Source: Hyphochytrium catenoides (Eukaryota > Sar > Hyphochytriomycetes > Hyphochytriales > Hyphochytriaceae). Taken from it: a DNA stretch of 11,946 bases. Made by a program: the position numbers and the translations under genes. A model generated the notes under the pieces. The model worked only from the letters and a program-made list of their open reading frames with translations, had not been told where the DNA came from and did not search any database. The stretch covers positions 1 to 11,946 of the forward strand of contig FLMG01004285.1 in assembly GCA_900088475.1 (NCBI GenBank). Reading direction: 5' to 3'. Below are positions 1 to 7,048 of this stretch, in pieces. The stretch's first letter is position 1. Each line of letters begins with the position of its first letter.

Positions 1-14
1 GAGAGAGAGAGAGA
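1..14. repeat. (GA)n at left edge of window
   Basis: The window opens inside a GA run. The right edge (11932-11946) closes inside a CT run, its reverse complement, so the true repeat lengths at both ends are unknown. Confidence 0.9.
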
Positions 15-176
15 AGAGAACACAAGCAGAAGAAGAGAAGGGAAGGAGGATGAGGAGATAGTAGTTGTAGAACTAGTAGAGAGGGTTGGCAGACAGGCAG
101 GGTGGTGAGAAGAGAGAGACAGAGCATGGAGAGATAAAGAAAGAGAGGGAGAGGAGAAACGACGAGGGAGGAGCAC

Positions 177-195
177 AGAGAGAGAGAGAGAGAGA
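177..195. repeat. (AG)n microsatellite
   Basis: A short perfect AG dinucleotide run sits in a wider purine-rich block upstream of the Wee1-like gene. Confidence 0.95.
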
Positions 196-491
196 TGGCA
201 AGAAGAGAGGAGAGGTTTGCGAAGGGAAAGTGCACTTGGGGATGGGGCACCAAAAAGATCTTTCTGCGCTTCGAAGAGTTCTGAACTTGCCCCGACGCCC
301 GACTGACTCTCAGCTCGCGCAGTCAGCAATCTCTCTCTCCCTCTAAGCGCCTAAAACTCTCTCCCTCTCTCTTTCTCTCTTTCTGCTACTTGTTTACATT
401 CTATCACTTTTGCACTCAAGAACCGGCAACGGCACAAGTTCCGAGCTATTATCTTCACTGTTTCTCTGTCTCTCTTTCTCAGCCTTTTCTT

Positions 492-497
<6 letters not shown>

Positions 498-530
<33 letters not shown>
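498..530. repeat. (TC)n microsatellite
   Basis: A perfect TC run of about 33 nt, followed by GTCTGTCT, lies in the CT-rich block before the presumed Wee1 5' UTR. Confidence 0.97.
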
Positions 531-534
<4 letters not shown>

Positions 535-748
535 GTCTAAACCCACCCTAAGTCTGCCCTTCTTATCTCCTCGCCATCTGATCTACACCCGTGGAGAGTT
601 CTCTAGCTCGTAGAGAGAGAACAGCGTTCAGGTGGGGAGGATAGGATAGAGAGGCGAAAGAAGGAGAGCTTTGCAAAAGAGTGACAGCAAGAAAGCGAGA
701 GAAGGAAGCGGCGACAGGGAGAGAGAAGAAAACGGAGAAAAGTAAAAC

Positions 749-1744
749 ATGCAGAAGCCCGGCAGTACCCGGCCGCCCACAATGTCACTCAGGCGTCAAA
801 GGCTCATGAAAGATTTTCTGGTGAAGAAGTAAGACAAGGCACTCTCTTTCTCTTTCTAAGATATCTTTTCTCCCGTCTCTTCTTCTTCTCTTTCTCTCTC
901 TTGTAACCTAAGGCACTTTCCATATGTATCCCTGCGCTCTTTCTTTTTGCTTCTACCTCTTTCCTCTCTCTCTCTCTGCCTCTCTTTTCCCCACTTTCAG
1001 GCCGCCTCTCTCGCTTTCACATCCTTCAATTTTACCTCCTTTCTCTTCTCACCACCTCCTTCTTCTCTGCTGATCTCTCTCTCTCTTTCCCTCTCTCCTT
1101 GAAACCAGAGTTCCGGGGACTGCGGTGAAGAAGAGACATGAAAACGCAGAGAGAGAGAGCGGAGGCAAGCTCCCTCCTCCATGCAAAATCAACTTTGGGG
1201 ACGACACTTTTGCCGTCCCTTCTCCTTGCAAACCGCGGGCTCTGCTCCGTGATGAGAACAAGGAGAACGCTGCATCAAACCTCCCAAGTAACTTTGTTCC
1301 TTTCGCTCCCTCTGCAAACGCCGAGAAAGAGAGAGATGGTGATAGAGAGAGACTGCCTCCTCTGCCCACCTCCTCAAAGGTCTTTCGAGCTCAGCCGTCA
1401 GGAGACAGTCTACAAGGCGTAGACAGCAGAGACAGTCTCCTCTCTCAATGCAGCCAATTCAGTCAGTACAGCCAGGATGACTATCTGACGCCTGTGGACC
1501 AGCCCGTTCTTCCGTCCAATAACCCTGCCACCCCTTCCCCCATCAGAAAGAAGAGCAGACATGCTTCCTTTGCCAATAGACTCTATCTTCCGGGAGAGGA
1601 GAGAGAAAGAGAGGAAGATAGAGCTCTCAATGCGCTGGTGGAAGATATGGACATATTGGATGTCAGTAGAGGATATACACAGGAGGAGGCTGGCAATAGA
1701 GGAGAAGGCGTGGCTGAAATGGACTGCGGAGACGGTGGCAGCAG
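749..1744 (+). CDS. Wee1-like N-terminal regulatory region (exons 1-2)
   Basis: Exon 1 (749-828) encodes a short basic stretch beginning MQKPGSTRPP and ends at a donor GTAAGA. A second in-frame ATG lies at 782-784. Exon 2 starts at 1109 after a CT tract and CAG. The other plausible acceptor, at 1000, hits an in-frame stop, so 1109 is preferred. Exon 2 encodes residues 27-238, predicted disordered. It contains an exact KENxxxN motif (KENAASN, residues 78-84, at 1260-1280), and CDK-type sites in VPSPCKPR and ATPSPIRKK. It also has a Q/S-rich patch near SQCSQFSQYSQ. These are typical of a regulated Wee1 amino-terminal half, which is poorly conserved between lineages, so homology rests on the kinase domain and not on this part. 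The donor at 1745 reads AG|GTATTA. Confidence 0.75.
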
Positions 1745-4700
1745 GTATTACCGTTTGTTTTCTTCCTTCTTATCCTCTCTCTATCTTAATCTTGCCTTTT
1801 GTCTCTTGTCCTTTGTGTTTCTAAAGCATCGGTCTTCTTCTCCCAGCCATATATTCAGTCAGGAGTGGACCACTCCCTCTCCCTAGTCACTCTTCTTTTC
1901 TCTTTCTCATTCTTGCCTTTACTTGCCTGTGGCTCTCTCTCTCTTTTGCTGTCTTGCTCACCTATGCTTTGTCCTTAACGCCACCAGGGGAAGTCCTGCC
2001 GGGCATCTTCCGGAGATAAATGTAAATCCCTTCATCGCCGACCCCCACAGGGAGAAGAGAAAGAGAAGGGGACGAAGTTCGATCTCTGGTGGGTTTGAGA
2101 GGGCACCAAAGCGATCGCTTCACACCTTTTTGGTGAACGTTTTCTCTGCCCTGTCTTCATTCTCGGTCTTATCTTCCTCTTTGTCAAACTTGCACCTCTC
2201 TCGTTGTTGAACTTTACTCTGTCGCGTCAGGATCGCTCAGGCTTCTCTCACTCCTTTATGAACACACAGGTAACGGTCTGAGAGTGAGTCCAAATGTTTG
2301 CAGATATTTATATGACTTCTCAGAAGTAGAGGTAAGTCTTCGCTCACTTACTGCTATAAGAATGCACTCTCAAGCCTCATTGATGCCTGGATGTTCTTTA
2401 ACCTCACTCGTGCTCTCTCTCTCTCTCTCTCTTTGGCCCCCACTTCTGGCTTTCCAGATGGTCGGATCAGGTTGCTTCTCTCAGGTCTTTAAAGTTCGTC
2501 ACCGCATCGACGGTGCCATTTATGCTGTCAAAAAGTTCAGAAGAGGCTTCAAGGGAGCGGCGGACCGGTAACTACTCATCTCTCGCACTTCCCAGACCAT
2601 CTCCTGCCACACCTCCGCGTGTTCACGCCCTCTCTGCTTCCTTTCTTTATCTATCTCTCCCCCACAGGGAACGAGGGCTGATGGAGGTCTTTGCACTCTC
2701 AGCTATAGGTAAGGAGAGGGAGGTCATCAAATAGACGGAGTGGACGTAACTAATGCACTGCTTATCAACTTTGCTCCCTCTATCTCCCTTTATCTGTCCC
2801 CACGTTGTGCTGCTGTGTTCCTTAGCACATTGTGCCCACGTCATCCGGTACTATAACGCCTGGATAGAGGATGATGTCCTCTACATCCAGACAGAGTTCT
2901 GCTCTGGAGGGACCCTGGAGGATGAGTACAAACGGCGCAAAGAGAAGCAGGCCTCTGCCACACCCTCGCCCAGACCTTGGTAAGGGTTGCTGATATGTTC
3001 TCTTTCTTCTCCATTCTCTCTACCGAGCCCGTGGAACCCCCGTGCGGTCTGGCTCTAGCCCTGCCAACCTTGTCTCTTTGGTCTTCCACACATCTCCCTT
3101 TGCTGCATCTGCACCTTGCATTTTCCCTTCTACGTATGCCAGAGAAAGATTGTGTGTCTCGGCTCCCTTGAAACTTCTCTCTTTTTGTGAGCTTCCCGTC
3201 CTTGAACACTATCTAGGAGTGCTCTCTTGCGAGCGGCCCTGATAACGTCTCACGACACACTGTTCTTTTCATTTCTTCACTTTAAACAGTTTGTTTCCCG
3301 AACACGTACTGAAGACTGTGATCTACCACATTGCTAAGGTAAGCAACTTAGGAAGAGAGACTTCGTTAAGGCTAGGACAGGCACTGAGTTCCCGTAAGAA
3401 AGGAGGGTGACCGGAAAGATGAGAGAGTAAGGGGCAGCTTAGCGTTTAATGTGTTGACACTGATTCTGTCACTGGCGACGTACAGGCGCTCCAGGAGCTC
3501 CATACCCTGCGGTTGGCCCACCTGGACATCAAGCCTTCCAACATCTTAATTACAGAGGATGGGCGCTATAAGGTACAAGAGACAGCTGGAGTGCCATGAT
3601 AAAAGTGGATCGACAAGTGAGAGACATGCTTTCTAAGAGAGAGGGAATGTGTTGGAAGAATGGCTTTCTGCAGTCAGATTCTGTCAGTACCACGAATAGG
3701 AAAAAGGGCATGATGAGGAGGGCCACACAAGATGTGAGCGCCTTAGTAGCAGGCTAAACCTGGCATCTTCCGTAGCTCGGGGATTTTGGTCAAGTTGCCC
3801 GCTTCGACGAGGAAAACGATGCGTGTGAAGGCGACAACCGCTATCTTTCAAGGTGAGGGAGTGCAAACCGTCTCAGCACATTGCCACTGTCTTGCCCTGT
3901 GTGCCGTGAAGAAGGCGTTTTCCGGAGCGTCGTTAAAGAAAGCTTATCTTCTCCTTTGTCCTAGAGAGTTGCTTGAGGGCTACAGAGGCAATCTTCAAGC
4001 TGCAGATATGTTCGCCCTAGGTGCGACAATTTATGAGCTGGTACGCAAGAAAGTCACGACTTTGAGAGCCTCCGCTCTCATCACGTCCCTGTCGTTACCT
4101 TCGTTGTGCACTTAGCTCTACGCTTCGCCGTCATAGTCACGAATATTCTCTTTGGAGCCATCAGACTGTTTCCTAATGTATCCACCACCTTCTCCAACAC
4201 TGTCTCTTGTCAGGCGCTAGCTCAGGGCAGCCTCCCAGGTCAAGGAGAGGACTGGCAGCGAATCAGAAATGGGCATCTAGTTCCCTTTAGGTTGAGAGCG
4301 TCTTTTCTCATACTTCTTGTTCGCCTTCTCTCTCTTTACTTGTACAGTCTCTCTCTCTCTCCCCCTCTCTCTCTCTGTTGGCATTGCTCTCTTTAATCCC
4401 TTGCGCGCCCCTCTTTGCCCATGAGTGACTGACAAGAGTGCTGACAGTCACTCTTCTCTGTCTTCAACTCTTTTCGTGGCCCAATATCAGACATTATTCT
4501 CCCCAATTCCAAGGTCTGTTGGCGTCTCTCATGCACCCTGACCCGCATCAAAGACCATCAGCAAGGATGCTTCTCACTTCGGAGGTCCTTCTTTCAGCAA
4601 GGCAAGAGAAGCTGTTTAGTAGAATGAGAAGAGAAAGACACCAGTTTCCACTTTCTTCTCAAGCACTCCCCTCCCCACACTAGTACCACTGGCCATTATA

Positions 4701-5159
4701 TCGTATCGGTCAGATCTTCCCCTTATGCACCCGCCACTGACTCTTTCTCCCTCCGATTTCCATATTCTAGGCCGACGGACTCTCTGGAAGCAAATGGGGA
4801 CGAATCTGCACAGGTTAGCTAATTACCCCGACGCTTCAACTTCCCTATGCGTCCTCTCCTTTTAGCGCTACGCTCTGGGTCTCTTTCTATGTTCTCTAGG
4901 ATATGTCTGTTCTTCTCTCTTTCCCTCGCTACATGCTTCTGTCTCATTAGTTCTCCGGGATATTTCTTAGATGGCTACATTACGGGAGCAACTTGCAGAG
5001 AAGAGCAGAAGTGTTGAGGCACTGGAGGCTGTACTAGCGGCGGAGCGAGCAGAAAGGAGGAAGCTGGAGCTCAGCCTGCAGAAACTGAAAATTGCTCGAC
5101 AGAGCAGCGGAGCCGAAGAAAATGGGGAGAAAGACGTAATGCAGGCTGCTGCATATTAA
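749..5159 (+). CDS. Wee1-family mitotic inhibitor kinase, 15 exons
   Basis: Wee1 kinases phosphorylate the inhibitory tyrosine of mitotic CDK and delay entry into mitosis, usually in the nucleus. My model joins 749-828, 1109-1744, 1988-2088, 2231-2331, 2458-2567, 2668-2708, 2826-2979, 3290-3338, 3486-3572, 3776-3852, 3965-4040, 4214-4290, 4491-4601, 4771-4813 and 4971-5159 (TAA). The phases close exactly at 1932 nt, or 643 aa, close to vertebrate Wee1 length. The kinase domain is complete (glycine loop GSGCFSQV, AVKK, HLDIKPSN, DFG, EGDNRYL). EGD-R-[FY]-L and HPDP-RPSA are Wee1-like, which favours Wee1 over Myt1, as do the absence of a visible membrane segment and the C-terminal coiled coil. 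Less certain points are exon 4 (it may start at 2270), the exon 13 donor (GC at 4602 or GT at 4644), and exon 1. No frameshift or inactivating change is seen. Confidence 0.88.
1988..2331 (+). CDS. Wee1-like linker to kinase domain (exons 3-4)
   Basis: Exon 3 (1988-2088) encodes LPEINVNPF followed by a basic run KRKRRGR. An NPF motif followed by a basic segment also sits upstream of the kinase domain in animal Wee1 proteins, and the basic run could serve as a nuclear localisation signal. The exon 3 donor is uncertain. TG|GTGGGT at 2089 gives a phase that fits exon 4, whereas GTGAAC at 2133 has no compatible acceptor. Exon 4 ends at the strong donor GAG|GTAAGT (2332) and encodes CRYLYDFSEVE, matching the conserved RY-DF-E-E start of the kinase domain. 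Its acceptor could be 2230 or 2269, which changes the protein by 13 residues without altering the frame. Confidence 0.6.
2413..2433. repeat. (CT)n in Wee1-like intron 4
   Basis: A perfect CT run lies 25 nt before the acceptor of exon 5 and may double as the polypyrimidine tract. Confidence 0.95.
2458..4601 (+). CDS. Wee1-like protein kinase catalytic domain (exons 5-13)
   Basis: Residue numbers follow the 643-aa model. Exon 5 carries the glycine loop GSGCFSQV (309-316) and the ATP-binding Lys331 in YAVKK. Exon 6 carries the likely helix C glutamate, Glu349, in LMEVFALSAI. Exon 7 gives HVIRYYNAWIEDD and the hinge region QTEFCSGG. Exon 9 carries the catalytic loop HLDIKPSN (Asp438, Lys440, Asn443). 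Exon 10 carries GDFG (Asp456) and the Wee1/Myt1-type EGDNRYL. Exon 11 gives ADMFALGATIYEL. Exon 12 gives GEDWQRIRNGHL. Exon 13 gives LMHPDPHQRPSA. All catalytic residues are present, so the kinase should be active. Every internal donor except that of exon 13 begins with GT, and exon phases are mutually consistent. A short charged insert (KRRKEKQASATPSPRP) follows the hinge. Confidence 0.93.
2980..3289 (+). other. Intron 7 of the Wee1-like gene (310 nt)
   Basis: This is the longest intron in the Wee1-like gene, with donor CTTG|GTAAGG and acceptor TTTAAACAG. It is of mixed composition with only mild pyrimidine bias and lacks a long microsatellite. I find no RNA gene or coding exon inside it. 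Confidence 0.75.
4348..4376. repeat. (CT)n in Wee1-like intron 12
   Basis: A CT run interrupted once by CCCC lies in the intron between exons 12 and 13. Confidence 0.93.
4602..4770 (+). other. Probable GC-AG intron in the Wee1-like gene
   Basis: The exon 13 frame reaches a stop at 4681 with no good GT donor before it. The sequence AG|GCAAGA at 4600-4607 matches the known GC-AG donor consensus and leaves two nucleotides (phase 2). These join exon 14 (4771 on), which then meets exon 15 in phase 0. The alternative GT donor CCA|GTTTCC at 4644 has the same phase but a poor consensus, and would add 14 residues. Confidence 0.6.
4771..5159 (+). CDS. Wee1-like C-terminal coiled coil (exons 14-15)
   Basis: Exon 14 (4771-4813) is a 43-nt exon with acceptor TTCTAG and donor CAG|GTTAGC. 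It encodes PTDSLEANGDESAQ. Exon 15 (4971-5159) follows TTTCTTAG and encodes MATLREQLAEKSRS and on to a terminal TAA at 5157-5159. The segment LREQL...VEALEAVLAAERAERRKLELSLQKLK is a clear heptad-type coiled coil. Animal Wee1 proteins also have an LR-EL-EK type coiled coil shortly after the kinase domain, which supports including these exons. Without exon 14 the frame would not close from the chosen exon 13 donor. If the message is not spliced after exon 13, translation stops at TAG 4681. Confidence 0.7.
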
Positions 5160-5808
5160 GCATACCATCCACCGCCATCATCAAGTCTATGAGTTGTTGA
5201 ACACATCCCCAGACAAACTAATGGAAAAGATGTGAACACGCTATGCATAACTTGCAGTCCCTTTGCGATATTGGTTTATTGATAGCCAGAGAACTGGACG
5301 CATCCTCAGACTGGACGCGTACAAAGTCTATGACCTGCCAGACCTTGAGTCCGAAGGAGCTACCTTTTTCCTATTCTTCTGGATGAGACACTCCGCGCCA
5401 AAAGAGCTTCAAGCTGCTAGTATTGCCTTGGCTCTCCCAACACTTGGTGCTGTGCGCCAGGCAGTTCTGCAGCATCGGGTTATACCTACCACGGCCCGGC
5501 TAAGCTTCGTCTTCTCGTGTCTCGCTTACCCTCTATGTCTATGTCTATAAGTACTTCTCTTCCTTCTAGTATCAGCCTCACTTTCTCACTGCAAATACTC
5601 TTCTTCCTTCTTCTCTACCTTGAGAGATCTTCCACGGGTGGTGCTTCGTGGTATCTTAACTTGATCTTCGTTTCAAATTATCTGTCTTCTTTCTTATAAC
5701 TCTCTAGGAGTTCATCACTCTCACTTTCCTTCCTCCTACTCGAGCACACTCTCTCTTTTTGTCTCTCTATCTCTCCTTTTCATGGCTCTGCCATACAATC
5801 TGCGAGCT
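5160..5808. other. Convergent intergenic region (3' UTRs of both genes)
   Basis: This 649-nt gap lies between the two stop codons. Positions 5160-5550 are unusually complex for this window and have no microsatellite. They include a plus-strand frame open from 5251 to a TAA at 5548-5550 but without an ATG at its start. Positions 5550-5800 are CT-rich on the plus strand. I see no AATAAA polyadenylation signal on either strand near the stops. The most economical reading is 3' UTR of the Wee1-like gene followed by the 3' UTR of the ELMO gene. Confidence 0.6.
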
Positions 5809-7048
5809 CTAGTCCATTGACGAAAATTTTTCCTTTCCTTGACCTACTTTTGGAACGTCTTTCTCCTTCTGAAACCTGGCGATGAGGGCGAGAGGGCCCT
5901 TCTCACAGTCTTTCTTTACTGCCTCGAGGATGTAGGGGAACTCTGTAGACCCAGCCGCCTCTCTCCATCTTCTATATAAATCATAGCAGAGTGCGGCATG
6001 CAGCTACCCGTTCAGGAACGGATGATTTAAAGCAGCAACGAAGACAGAGGAGAGAGACCAAATCAGCTTCTTGAGTCCAGAGCGACGGGACATGATCTAT
6101 TTCTCTCTCTTCGCTTACCTCATTCATAGCAGCGAGCACTCCCTTTACCTTGTTGCAGTGAGGAATGAGAGCTCCTGATCGTAGCGCCTTTGTAAAGAAA
6201 GAAGCAGAAAGCGAAAGAGTTGAACAGAAAAATATGTGCGCGTACGGGTCAGAGAGAGCTTAACAACCAAACGACAGGGTTAGAGGAGAGAGAATTTAGA
6301 AGGAGACAGGAAGGACGAAAGGGGAAGTGAGGTTAGAAGATGCATAGATTCTCGTCTCAGAGAAAAAGGAGATTCACATCGGACTCTAAACGTTAGGAAC
6401 CTACCAGCAAGGTGTAGAGTGAGAGGTTCACGAAGGTGCAGGCCAAAGGATACTTGGTTAGTTCTTTGAGAGAGAGACTATACATTGACTTCGTCAGGTG
6501 AGACGGGGAGTTAAGGGATCAAACAAGGAGAAAGAGCCCTGCGACCCTTCTGCGAGTAGAGAGAAAGATTCAAATCGACAGAGTACGGTCTAGAGAGACC
6601 CAGAGGGGTAGAGGGAGACAGAGAGAGAGAGACACAGAAGGTGCGAGTGAGTGACGGAGAGAGACGAGATAGAGAGCGAGAAGAGATAGAGGGAGATGCA
6701 AGAGAGCCTGATATAATGGAGGAGAGCAGGATATCTCGCTATAGTTTTGCGTGAAGTGCAGAGCCTGCAGCAATCCTAGCATGCCCACACCGCGGAGATC
6801 TGTGGCAGGATCATTGCCTTGGAACCCAATGACCTACATGGACATTAAAGAGAAGGTAGACAGGAGATGGAGATGGAAATAAGAGGGAGAGACGGAGACG
6901 TAACCAAACCAGAGATTCCTACCTCCCAGTGCCCACCATAGCGCGGACAGTTCGTCTTGGTATCCGTCATTCTGCGATAAAGAGTCTGCAACATCCGCTG
7001 GTGCTCTCGCACTGAGTTGTCAAAAGGACACTTCGCAATGCAGAAAGC
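5809..7048 (-). CDS. ELMO domain and C-terminus (exons 11-15)
   Basis: Exon 11 encodes PFDNSVREHQRMLQTLYRRM and then CPRYGGHWE. Exon 12 continues VIGFQGNDPATDLRGVGMLG and LLQALHFTQNYSE. Exon 13 gives LTKSMYSLSLKELTKYPLAC and NLSLYTLL. Exon 14 gives ALRSGALIPHCNKVKGVLAA. Exon 15 gives LYRRWREAAGSTEFPYILEA and VKKDCEKG, then a short basic tail to TAG at 5811-5809. Together these follow the ELMO domain order: W-x-x-IGFQG-DP-TD-RG, LGLL, a NY-E helix, YP-A, NL, and the closing EFP-ILEAVKK. The arginine of the DPATDLRG motif (Arg538 in my numbering), the catalytic-type arginine of ELMOD GAPs, is kept, so Arf-family GAP activity is possible. Junction phases are all 0. Confidence 0.93.

Larger units (their letters stand above)
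1..748 (+). promoter_or_regulatory. Upstream and 5' UTR region of the Wee1-like gene
   Basis: This stretch precedes the first Wee1 exon and I find no supported gene in it. It is built of alternating blocks: GA-rich at 1-235, a higher-complexity piece at about 215-330, CT-rich at 340-540 with a pure CT run, another mixed piece at 540-600, and a purine-rich piece at 605-748 that leads directly into the start codon. The purine-rich end is probably 5' UTR. The CT-rich middle could be a 5' UTR intron or promoter DNA. I see no convincing TATA element. An in-frame TAA at 743-745 lies just before the ATG at 749, so the coding sequence cannot extend further upstream in this exon. Confidence 0.45.

Noticed and set aside
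86-346. Open frame of 86 codons in the GA-rich left edge
   Set aside because: Its first two thirds are purine repeat. The tail (ALRRVLNLPRRPTDS) has some complexity but there is no splice or homology support, so I leave it as upstream DNA.
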